Of a stretch of 64,000 bases of DNA, positions 22,216 through 31,769 are shown piece after piece. Numbering within the stretch: position 1 is the first letter of the stretch; the number at the start of each line of letters is the position of its first letter. The stretch spans positions 248,001 to 312,000 of the forward strand of contig NC_064652.1 in assembly GCF_001723175.1 (NCBI RefSeq). The letters are read 5' to 3'. The position numbers were made by a program, and so were the translations under genes. The stretch is from Penicillium oxalicum (Eukaryota; Ascomycota; Eurotiomycetes; Eurotiales; Aspergillaceae). The notes under the pieces are model-generated. The model was given only the letters and a program-made list of their open reading frames with translations. It did not search any database and had not been told where the DNA came from.

Positions 22216-22901
22216 ATGGTGAGCACGCACAACCTAGCCATCCGCTCAAAACCACAGCCAAGTTAACATGCTTTCGTGACAGGCGCCCTCAGCAACCGGT
22301 GGCAAGAAGCAGAAGAAGAAGTGGTCCAAGGGCAAGGGTACGCTATCGCCATCTCCATCTCCATCAATATCGCCATGACTTTCGATCTCCGAGATTTCTA
22401 TCCGACCGCGACAACGATTTTCGATTCACATGATTTCCGCTCCCGATGATCCCCGCTACACTGCGCGCGCGTGCGTTGTGACGGAAATGCGAGTCGGAAA
22501 TCGTTGAAGCGCCGGCTAGTCTCGTTTTCGAAAATCGACATGGACATCGCCTATGTGGGAATCTCGCGCAGGGACTAACCCGTATCTTCTTTACAGTCAA
22601 GGACAAGGCTCAGCACGCCGTTGTCTTCGAGAAGTCCACCCTTGAGAAGCTCAACAAGGATGTTCAGACCTACCGTCTGATCACCGTTGCCACCCTCGTC
22701 GATCGCCTGAAGATCAACGGCTCCCTTGCCCGCAAGGCTCTTGCCGACCTCGAGGAGCAGGGTCAGATCAAGAAGGTTGTCAGCCACTCCAAGCTGAACA
22801 TCTACAGTACGTTTTCTCCCACCCTCCCATCGGATATCAAAAATTCTATCGTGGGTACTAACGATTTTGCCATCTTAGCCCGTGCCGTCACCGCCGAGTA
22901 A
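22216..22901 (+). CDS. rps25: 40S ribosomal protein eS25
   Basis: Small-subunit ribosomal protein. Exons 22216-22218, 22283-22337, 22597-22806 and 22879-22901 give 96 residues, beginning MAPSATGGKKQKKKWSKGK. The winged-helix core reads VFEKSTLEKLNKDVQTYRLI, then LVDRLKINGSLARKAL and IKKVVSHSKLNIYTRA, all canonical for eS25. The first coding exon is just the ATG, an arrangement common in fungal ribosomal-protein genes, and the second intron is long (259 bp). Codon use is strongly biased to C-ending codons, as expected for high expression. Convergent with the MAPR gene. Confidence 0.98.
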
Positions 22902-23266
22902 ACGTCTCGTTTTCCTCCTCTTTTCTCGCGGTTCCTTTTTCTTTCCTTGTGCTATGAATGATATCATGTCAGACGGAAACAGCGGCTGGGTTTAAGGCCC
23001 TCTTGGAAGTGTGGACCATTCGCACCTCCCTGGACTTCCGTGTCCGGTAGAACGAATGCAAATAAAAAAGTTACAAAACTTCCAATCTTTCTCACACCCT
23101 AGAGACTTGCTCGTCCTTCTTCGTACATTGTCGTTCCTCGGGCTGCTTGATAGATTCATTCTTTTTTTTACACCATGCTCATTCTGTCCGCCTCGTCTCA
23201 CTCAACCCAGATGATATTACGCCAAATGCCATCACGCTTTGACTTATCCCCCCCTCTTCCCCACAC
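22902..23266. other. Convergent 3' spacer
   Basis: Between the stops of eS25 and the MAPR gene; 365 bp, with T-rich stretches that probably serve as 3' end signals. No gene seen. Confidence 0.5.
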
Positions 23267-24155
23267 TTATGCCTGGTCATCCATCATCTCACTACGCTTT
23301 GGCCTTTGCTGAATCGCCCCGTCACAAAGTACCCTCTTCCCCTTCAACGGATCAATCTCTCCATCATCAACCACTCTGCCCACCTGGAAATACTTCTTAT
23401 GATTGCGGAAGAACCCTTCCCACCGATTAACCGTCTGTTCCACACTCGCCCGGGCAAGACGGACCTCCCGCTCCCGTCTGATCTTCCGCTGCGCATTCGT
23501 GATCTTCTCATCTTGCACATCCTCCACGGGGATGAATCTTTCTTCGGCGCCGATCAGATCCGGTGTGATATCTTCTTGGAAACAGCCCGTCACAAAGGCG
23601 CGGGTGGCATCATGTCCTGCGAAGAAATTGTAGCTTCCGCCGCGTCCGTAGATGGCCGGGTTGGCGGAGACGTCGAAGATGGAGCCGTTCACGGCGAGAT
23701 AGATTGGGAGGGCGGGATCGGAGCCATTGTAGAGAGCGAGTTGGGCGGGGGTAAGATTGACGGGGCCGGTCTGGAGAGGGAGGTTCAAGACGGTTGATTT
23801 AGTGAGAATTCAAAGCAAGTAAAGTGAAAAGGGGGGTTGGAAATCAAAGGGTTGAGATGCGATCGAGAAAAAAAAAGACGAGACAGGAGGTCAGAGCATT
23901 TCATACCAGGTAGGATTTCACCACCGGCCACCGAGTAAACCACGGCTGGTAACCCCAGATAAGAGACTCGGAGTTGGTGATGTAGTAGGACAGACCGCAC
24001 GATGCGATGACGAGCGCCGCGATCACGCGAATGATGTCGAGCGTGCTGAGGCCTTGGTCTTCCTCTTCACGGACTCCACGGCGATCTTTTTTAGGCGGTG
24101 CGGCCGGGCTTGCATTCGAGTGGCGCTCGGGCTGTCGCTGGCGTAGGTTTGACAT
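23267..24155 (-). CDS. Cytochrome b5-like MAPR-family membrane protein
   Basis: Membrane-associated progesterone-receptor (MAPR)/cytochrome-b5-like protein, a haem-binding family that includes Dap1 and often supports P450 enzymes in sterol synthesis. Exons 24155-23907 and 23770-23267 give 250 residues. After a polar N-terminus comes one membrane segment (about 40-60, IIRVIAALVIASCGLSYYIT). The b5-like domain starts after the splice: LTPAQLALYNGSD, YLAVNGSIFDVSANPAIYG, and SYNFFAGHDATRAFVTGCF. The C-terminal third is charged and holds RWEGFFRNHKKYFQVGRV, common in the fungal subfamily. The family's haem-ligand tyrosines are plausible at the IYG and SYNFF positions. Orientation suggests an ER membrane anchor. 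Confidence 0.88.
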
Positions 24156-24607
24156 GGTCCCCTGATATGGAGGTGATATGTGGATGTTTGTGACCTTTTG
24201 GCGGCGCAGAGGTCGGTGTTCAAAAGAAGAAGAAACGAATGATGATTCAGAAGAAAAGGAGGTCGCTGTACTTACGTTGCGGGGCGGATGAGGTCGGACA
24301 TGGAACCCGAAACAGCGTCGTCTCGTCGTCCAGTACGCGCGATCTACATGTCGGCCTATCGCGCTCGAACAGACGGCCCGCCGAGCCGGACTCTTAACAA
24401 CACATCCTGGAAAATGTGCTATGCGAGGCCGTGGTGATTCGGCGGATTGCGCCGGATGGAAAATGTCGAGAATCTTTGAGTTACTACATCTACGGGGCTG
24501 GAGTTCCACGGCTTGATCCGTTCTGTTCTTTTTCTTCTGAGCAACAAACGTTATTTGGTCGTGGGTATCTGCTGCAGACAAGGACAGGTCCTGGAGAGAT
24601 GTTTCCT
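24156..24607. other. Spacer upstream of MAPR gene
   Basis: Holds the MAPR promoter/leader and the 3' end of the Gtr2 gene, which is on the same strand. The 5' part includes GA-rich leader-like sequence. No gene seen. Confidence 0.45.
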
Positions 24608-25972
24608 CTAAGAATTCTGATCTTCTGCACGTTCCCAGCTTCGGGAAAACACATCGTTCAAGGCTTCTTGGAAGGTACGACAATTCATGTCAATCAGGCC
24701 CTTCTTTTCCCGGGCCTCGGGATTTCGGATGACCGAGACCAGACAGAGATATCTAACACGGCGTCAGCAATGAGAACATTTGATGGAGGCCCAGGCAGTG
24801 CCTTACTTATTCATTTCCATGAGGTGAAGCATCGTGTCGTCATGCAAGACAACGTGGCTTTCAGCCTCCTGCATCTGATCCCCCTTGGCCTTTCGAAGTG
24901 GATGATCCCAAGAGTACAACTCGGAAATGTCAACGATGACATCAATGTAATCTGAGCACATCTCGTACGATGCCATATCAACGGGCCTGGTATCCGATGC
25001 AATGTAGATCTTGCTGAGTACATCGAACAGGTATGTCTTTTCAAATCCGCAGTTATTGCCCAGGGTAGTGATCAGGTTCTCAAGGGTCGAGAGATTCGGA
25101 ATCAACTTTTGAATGACTTTGCTGAATGCTTCAAAGACCGAGTAGTCGTAAATGGAAGTGAGATAGAAGTGTACAGGCGCATTTTCGTACCCGCAGTCGT
25201 TGAGCTCGTCAGTGATGCGTTGGACAATATCTTGGTATGCATCTTGCCGGTACTCCTCGGAGAGCGCGTCAACTTTGTGGATAAAGACTTCAATATTGAT
25301 ACCCGGGTAGTACTGTTGAACCGTCAGGATGGTACGATTCAGCCGAGCCACCGAGTCCAGGTAATCGTCCTGTGCGTCAATCACCCATACGAGGGCCCCC
25401 AGGCTTCCGAAGATATCCTCGAGATCGAACGACGGCTCCAGATACTCCAGTTGACCGGGAAAGTCCCAAACTTGGAAATCCATGAAAGAGCTGTACACAT
25501 GTTGTTAGTTTGGGGGTTCTTCTCACGGCGGGGAAAGCACTCTCCGGCTGAGGGTATGCACGTACTGGATGGAGTCCTTTTGAATGCGTGTTGTGGACTC
25601 GAGAAAGAGCGTCTCGTTTGGAGGCATCTTATGAAAGACCACGCTGGCGATGGAAGACTTGCCACTTCTGCAAGAGCATCAACATCAACCGTCAGCGTAT
25701 CTGCCTGGATCCCATGAGGCAAGTTTCACTTACCGCCGCAGGCCCATCAATAAAAGACGAGGTTTTGCATCGCGCGGTTTGACACTGGGTTCCAGAATTG
25801 CTCTGGAATGGGCTGGCACGCTACCCTGGGTGGTTCCCTGTAAGATATTCTCAAGGCTCAGCTGGGCTTCGCTTCTGGAGGAATTGCTACGGTACAAGTG
25901 ATGAGAGTTGGGTAAGCGGTCTTGCGTGCTGGAATCCATGGAATGATTTTTGCGAATGTGTGTCAAAGCCAT
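24608..25972 (-). CDS. gtr2: Rag GTPase Gtr2 (RagC/D)
   Basis: Vacuolar Rag GTPase that pairs with Gtr1 in the EGO complex and signals amino-acid sufficiency to TORC1. Exons 25972-25734, 25667-25566, 25490-24807 and 24752-24608 give 389 residues, all phases consistent. The P-loop [15 protein letters not shown] is assembled across the first splice. [18 protein letters not shown] is the switch II region, [10 protein letters not shown] follows, and [13 protein letters not shown] is the NKxD-equivalent. The C-terminal roadblock domain includes [19 protein letters not shown] and ends at a terminal exon. The first about 60 residues are a non-conserved, serine-rich extension compared with yeast Gtr2; an internal ATG at 25939 could be used instead. 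A dense GATA-site cluster lies about 1.1 kb upstream. Confidence 0.95.
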
Positions 25973-27357
25973 GGTGGGTAGGTAGAAGAAAGGGGATGGT
26001 CGTCCAAATGGTGGTGGGAGAACGAGGCACGAGGGCGAGGAAGAGGAAAGGCAAAGGGAGGCAGGAACGTCCGGTCGTCAAAAAGTCCAGCATCACGTAG
26101 TAAAGTGAGACAACAATGTCGTTGTCCATCACCCTTCGCTGAAGTCGGCGACCCGGCCGCTCTGGAAATGGATTTAATGGACCTCCGCATGGCCAGTCCG
26201 TAAATCATTTCCTGTGGATGTCTTGCTCAGGGCGGCGGCGCAACACCGTTACAATACCCGAGCGATAAGCTTGCATGCGTCGATTGAGGCTGCTTATATA
26301 GGGAACAGAATAGCCCATGCGCACAGACAACGCAACTCGTTATCTTTTTGTTTTTTGGTTGCCGTCGCAAGCACATCATGAATGTAAACTTGAGCTCGGG
26401 CAGGTCTCGGTGGGACCGAGAGCCATGCCGTGGGTTCCAAAGCAGTGTGGAGCTTGATCGACTGCTCTCATGAAAAGAAGCAATCGGTTTACAATAGACG
26501 CAAAGAGTCTCGAGTTGAGTTCGGGGCTCATGAATGTGGGAAATCGCCAAACGCAAACGACCAACATGTCGGACAAGTTTGTTCTTACCTCCATGAGCAC
26601 GGATTTGGTCAGAGATCCGGCTTAAATCAGCGTTCTGGGGTCCGTGTCAGTGATGCAGTCTCTAGGTGTCATGGAGGCTGGACTGTCCAAGACCGACAAA
26701 TTATCACAAACTTTGTACACGGGGACAGCGAGAAGAATGGCCAGTCGCAAACAGCGGCATGCGCTCAACCGCGAACACTTGGGACTAGGGCCAGGTTGGG
26801 TGGGTGGTACAAGTGAAGGAGACCTGCAGTCACGATTGGGGCGTTCCTTTCCCTCTAGATGAACAGAAAAGCTCGTACTCTGGTAGCTGGTGTTTGAATT
26901 GGATTCAATGTACAGCTTGAGAGAAGGATCAAATCAGCGCTAGAATGAATGTTCCACCAGGGAATCGTAGAGGATGGTTGCACCGTCGAGGGGAGATGGA
27001 CCAAAGGCGGAGAAAGCTTCTGGGGGAGAGTCCTTATCGGCTTATCGTTGCCGTTATACGTCTCTTTATCATCGTTATCAGAGAGTTATCGATAGGCACA
27101 CACAGGCCCGATAAGACGGCCATTCAGTGAATCCACTTCTTCAGTCTTGGACGGGTAGCCCAGAAGTCACTACTAAGTACCTACTCGTAAAATTGACCAC
27201 TCATGAGTACTTCGATACTGGCTGTTTGATCTCCAAGCTGAACACATCTCCAACGAGATTTTTCGATACCGAGAGCTAGATACAAGGTCACATAAAGCGA
27301 GTAGACTTGCGAGGAATAAAGTTCAATTTTTTTTGCTCCACCAGCGACAATACCATC
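25973..27357. other. 1.4-kb spacer upstream of Gtr2
   Basis: Between the Gtr2 start and the ZNG1-like stop. Several short frames (the longest 128 codons at 26430-26816, plus strand) show no recognisable motif, so I call no gene. The notable content is the cluster of seven HGATAR words at 27034-27114, listed separately. Confidence 0.45.
27034..27114. promoter_or_regulatory. Cluster of seven GATA-factor motifs
   Basis: Seven HGATAR matches lie in about 81 bp: CGATAA on the minus strand at 27034-27039, 27042-27047 and 27086-27091, TGATAA on the minus strand at 27066-27071 and 27075-27080, CGATAG at 27090-27095 and CGATAA at 27109-27114 on the plus strand. Such sites bind fungal GATA factors (AreA, AreB, SreA, NsdD). 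The nearest downstream start is Gtr2, about 1.1 kb away. Confidence 0.45.
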
Positions 27358-29342
27358 TCATTTATGAGTGTGCTTATGACGTTTGTGCGCGCCGGGCTCT
27401 GGACCCGATGCCTGGCTGGCACGATGCTTCTTCTGCTCACCAGAGTCCTCGACTGTCTCCAGAGCAGGCCAGTCCTCCCATCCATCCTCCCACATATCAG
27501 CCAAGAGCTGCATTTTGTCCTCTCGTCCAAGCCCAGAATTCTTCATCACTTTTTCCCATTGCTGCATTTCCTCGGCACTGACCAGACACTCGTCAAGAAG
27601 GGCTGAAATGGCACCTTGATCCACCCCTTCACCAATAAACACCAACTCTTGCCGTCGGTCCCCCCAAGGACCAGAAAAGTCGTTCTTGATGGACTGGATC
27701 ACATCTGGGTCCTCAGGCCATGCCTCATCTGGCAGCTCTGCAAACCAAGGCCCGCCACAGCCGACGGTCAACATGGCACCTGCCTGGCTCCACTCTCCGA
27801 ATTGGAAGGGTCGAGTACAGAGCCAAAAGAAGCCTTTTGAACGCAGGATAGGTGCAAACGCCGGGTGATGTCGCTTGTTTCGGAGAATATCCTTGGTATC
27901 GGGTTGCTCAAAGTCTTGCACGGAATCGGTGTCTGTCTCGCCATCACTCGCATCGTCTTCTCCTTCTCCTGCGTCTTCTTCTTCGTCTTCTTCGTCTTCA
28001 TTTTCTTCCACTTCAGCATTTTGAATGATGATGAACTTGTCATGAAGTAGTGAGAAAAGACGTCGAGGATGAAAGGGACGTCGAGCGGTGTATACAAAGT
28101 TGTTGATACCGTATCTTGTCAAAGGTTCAGCTTACTTGCTCGCCATCACCATGCATCTAAGGGAGAAGGGAGAGAGATCATACTCGAGAGTTTCTGGCTT
28201 GGGAGCGACCCGCTTCCCGTTACCTGTCTGCTGAAGCGTCATCTCGTGCAGACTACGCAGCCAGCCTGCGCCGGAAGCCGCACGTATGAAGTCAAATCGG
28301 TTGGTCGCGACAATCTCTCTGACGTCGACCTGCGAGTAGCTGGAGAACAGAATCTTTGCGTTGGGATTGAGCAAAGTGACCAGACGGGTGATTTTCTCGC
28401 GGGTGGTGGAGTTGACCGTCTCGATCTTGTTGATGATGAGCACGTCGGCGAATTCAATTTGATCCACCATCAGATCCGAGATGGTCCGTTCATCCTCGGG
28501 AATGATCTCGTCACGCCCGTACCGGTCAGAGAGAAATTCTGCAGTGTCAAAGTTGGAGAGCAGGTTGAAGGCATCGATCACCGTGACGGTGGTGTCGAGA
28601 CGAGCGATCTTGTGCAAGCCGCCCATATCGGCGCTGAGAGTAGGTCAGTACAGAACCGACCCCAGGTCCCTAGGAGAATCTTGACCACTCACATCTCTTT
28701 GAGAATCTCCGTGGTGTCCCCCACTGCGTCTGTCATCTGGTCTTCGGCTTCGAGCATGGCCGTACTAAATTCCGCCGTGAAAGTCTCCGCGACCTGCATG
28801 GGCTCGCTGATGCCGGTACTCTCGATGATCACATATTCAATGTCATTCTGCTTGGTCAGACGAGCCAATTCAGAGAGAAGGTCGCCGCGGAGAGTACAAC
28901 AGATACAGCCGTTTTGCAGCTGGATGATCTTTTCGGTTGTCCTGGAGATTTGATGGTTTTTGATCAGAGCCGCATCGATGTTGAGTCTAAAATATGGAGA
29001 TATCATTTAGTACTTTGGAGAACTCAAACTTTTTTTCTTTCAAAGCTCAATTTTACGCATGACTTACTGGCTCATGTCATTGACAATCACCGCAATCCTC
29101 AGACCATGATCAGTTGACTTGAGGATATGCTTCAACAAAGTGGTTTTTCCACTTCCCTGGGTCAAACATCAGAAGGCTTCCTTTTTTGTTTCCATTTTGG
29201 AACCAGATCTCGAGAAGATCGGGGAGAAACAAACCAGAAATCCCGACAGCAGAGTCACCGGCAGCTGCTTGGGTTCTAACTTCTTCTCTGCAGGTGAAGT
29301 CGTTTGATAAGTTTCGGATCGATGGCCCGAGTCTATGACCAT
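27358..29342 (-). CDS. COG0523 GTPase, ZNG1-type zinc metallochaperone
   Basis: CobW/COG0523 GTPase related to ZNG1, which delivers zinc to methionine aminopeptidase; fungal members are presumed to do the same. Exons 29342-29235, 29156-29068, 28986-28693, 28633-28184 and 28114-27358 give 565 residues. The P-loop LLSGFLGSGKTTLL forms at the first splice, followed by the metal-binding GCICCTLRGDLLSELARL, ESTGISEP and LIINKIETV (the NKxD motif). EYGINNFVYTARRPFHP opens the C-terminal CobW domain. An acidic insert EENEDEEDEEEDAGEGEDD interrupts that domain, and the protein ends in a histidine/lysine tail AHKRHKHTHK that may bind metal. An earlier in-frame ATG at 29378 is possible. Confidence 0.92.
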
Positions 29343-30399
29343 GGTGATGGATGGCGTCGAAGAGTGACGATTGAGCAATCAGGACAGTGGGATCAAACAC
29401 AATTGAGAAAAAAAGAACAAAAAAACAGAAATAGAAATGAAGAGGTTTTTACTGATCCTAGCTCGCGGCATTTTCAACTAGCTCTCTTAAATAGGTGTTG
29501 CACTCGTCCCCAAGTTCCTCACTCCTCTCTCATGGACAAGTGCAGCTAAACTAGCCTTGCAACGGTTCGCATGAATTTCCAAACTCTCAAGGAACGAGAT
29601 GGGCATACAATTACAATGGGTCTGCGTGGCTGACAACATCCACGCTCTGAATGGCTGAAGATGTTGGACTCCAAGGTACTTGGTATGAAGTGCTGGCGTC
29701 CACGGTCCTCAATTCTCCTGGCTGTCTAGGTTCAGATGGTACAAAAAGTGGAAAGTGGTGAGCTTAGACATTTTTTCAGTTGAAGCATTGACTGTTTTTT
29801 TTTTTCTTTTTTTTTGATTATATGCTCTCTGGTCGAGTCACCGTCATCTCTGTTGATTGATGAAAGTACCTAAATCCGGGGAGAGAAGACTGTCAGACAG
29901 CCGCTCCGTCTCTACATATCAATGGAGTAACCCTCCGACATCTTGACTATGTGTCGGTCGGGTGTGTCCTGTCGATCAACAACTTTGGAAGGGACGTGAT
30001 GCAACTCTGGCCGTAGGACACACAGATTCTCAATACGACAAGTAGAAAAGATGATCTAACCTGTGCTGGGCTATGGCTCAAATCACAATGAAGACAGGAG
30101 CCACGTTCAAGGGCCTTGTCCAGCTTGCTGAGGATCAACGGAAATCGCATGCGATCAAATCAAGGACTGTCTTGGGCTCTCCTCCCCCTGATGATCTTTC
30201 CGATCAGCCACAACCGACCTGGTCTTCTTCCCCTGGACGTAACATCACACAATTCCTCCGAGCTCACGCTTACTTGCTCACTGCTCGAGCCCAGCTGAGC
30301 TCTTTGGCTTCGAGTATCCTTCCCCCCACCTTTTCCACCTTCCCTTTCTCCCCCCCCCCAACTCGCCCTGCCACTAGACTTCAGACTTCAGACTCAAAG
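29343..30399. promoter_or_regulatory. Divergent promoter region, ZNG1-like / SDR
   Basis: The two flanking genes start outward from this 1.06-kb gap. The right side ends in a long T/C-rich leader (about 30314-30362, including runs of C) just before the SDR ATG. An open frame from 30073 runs in phase into the SDR gene but has leader-like composition, so I treat it as untranslated. T-tracts occur near 29797-29815. Confidence 0.5.
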
Positions 30400-31362
30400 A
30401 TGGACCCAACGCAGTGGACAAGCACCAGCCTCAGCGCCATCGGTCTCGCAACCGTATCCTACATCACCTACAAATTCCTCCGCCAAGCCTCCGTCTACCT
30501 CCTCCCCTGTCAATTATCCCGCTACAACCGAGGCGGCAACAACTGGGCCTTGGTCACCGGCGCCACGGATGGCATCGGATTCGGCTTCTGCCAGGAGCTC
30601 TGCGCACGCGGATTCAACGTGATCCTTCACGGGCGCAACGTGGAGAAATTGACCCGACGCGCCCACGAACTCCAGGCCGAGTTCCCCACGCGCAAGACAG
30701 GCATCGTGGTTCTAGACGTGACCGGGACCGACCACGATGTCGACGGTGTCACGGAGGAAGTTCGTCGCATCATCGGCACCCAGGGCAAATTGAGCGTGTT
30801 GGTGAATAATGTCGGCGGGGAGACGAGGCCGGCGACCGCGTTGACGTCCTTGACGGCTTCGGATGTGGACGCGACGGTTCATCGAAATGCGCGATTCATG
30901 GCGCAGATCACGCGAGTCGTGCTTCCCTTTTTGGAAGAGGGCAGTGAGAGGGGGGATCCGTCGGGATTCATTCTCAATGTCTCTTCGTTTTCGTACTATG
31001 GACTGCCTTATCTGAGCATCTACTCGGCGACCAAGGGCTTTGTCACGACATTGACGCGCGCCTTGGAGGCAGAGTGTAAGGCTGAGGGTCGTGGGGTCGG
31101 CGTGATGGGTCTCATCGTCGGCGAGGTGAAGACGGCGGGTTATCAGGTGGAAAGCACTCTGTTTATTCCCCCGGCTCGCTCACTGGCGCAGTCGGCTCTC
31201 AATCGAGTCGGGTGTGGCCGAGTGATGGTGGCGCCGTATTTCTGGCATTGGGTACAGGGCATCTCGTTTGAGATCTTTCCCCGGTGGATGTTGATGAAAT
31301 TCAGCGTGCAAAAGATGCAGTCCATCAAGGCAACAGTGGAGAAATCAGCCAAAAGCAACTAG
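30400..31362 (+). CDS. Short-chain dehydrogenase/reductase, KAR/HSD17B12-like
   Basis: Single exon of 320 residues. An N-terminal hydrophobic stretch (SLSAIGLATVSYITYKFL) suggests a membrane anchor. The NAD(P)-binding motif is TGATDGIGFGF, followed by VLVNNVGG, the catalytic serine strand ILNVSSFSYYG and the YSATK motif with catalytic Tyr and Lys. The layout (N-terminal anchor, TGATDGIG, C-terminal WHWVQGISFEIFPRW) fits the family of very-long-chain 3-oxoacyl-CoA reductases (yeast Ifa38) and 17-beta-hydroxysteroid dehydrogenases 3/12. Similarity seems moderate, so it may be a paralogue with another acyl or steroid substrate. The ATG at 30400 follows a T/C-rich leader, and the first hydrophobic segment begins soon after it. 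Confidence 0.85.
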   Translation: MDPTQWTSTSLSAIGLATVSYITYKFLRQASVYLLPCQLSRYNRGGNNWALVTGATDGIGFGFCQELCARGFNVILHGRNVEKLTRRAHELQAEFPTRKTGIVVLDVTGTDHDVDGVTEEVRRIIGTQGKLSVLVNNVGGETRPATALTSLTASDVDATVHRNARFMAQITRVVLPFLEEGSERGDPSGFILNVSSFSYYGLPYLSIYSATKGFVTTLTRALEAECKAEGRGVGVMGLIVGEVKTAGYQVESTLFIPPARSLAQSALNRVGCGRVMVAPYFWHWVQGISFEIFPRWMLMKFSVQKMQSIKATVEKSAKSN

Positions 31363-31769
31363 GCTTCAATGATGAGGAGAGTCGGACTCTTGCCGGTGGC
31401 TTATTCAACTTCGAGTCGTACACTTGGCCACGCGGTCGCGGTAGGACTGGACGTTGCTCGAACAGTGATTTAGCAAGGCAATTTAGAACATACAATTGGC
31501 TCCACTTTCTTTTGGTATTCTCGTTTCTCAGAACCTTTGGCCGTCGCAGCGAGAGAGTAAGTAGATTGTTCGGAGGCGGCTCGAGTACCCCTGCCCGTCT
31601 GTCCAATGTGCTCCATGTTGGATGTGATTCTGTACTGATAATGTAACTAGGTTGATGGCTGGTAGCGAACATTTGTCGCAGACACTACATCTTGTGCATG
31701 GGATCTATCGACCAGAAAGAACTAGGACCGTGGCCCGAACAAGACTAACAAATAAACAGAAAACGACGT
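31363..31769. other. Convergent 3' spacer
   Basis: Between the stops of the SDR gene and the ACP6-like gene; 407 bp, no gene seen. Confidence 0.5.

Noticed and set aside
30073..30399. In-frame upstream extension of the SDR gene
   Set aside because: Leader-like, T/C-rich composition and no conservation; the ATG at 30400 is followed by the expected anchor and Rossmann motif.
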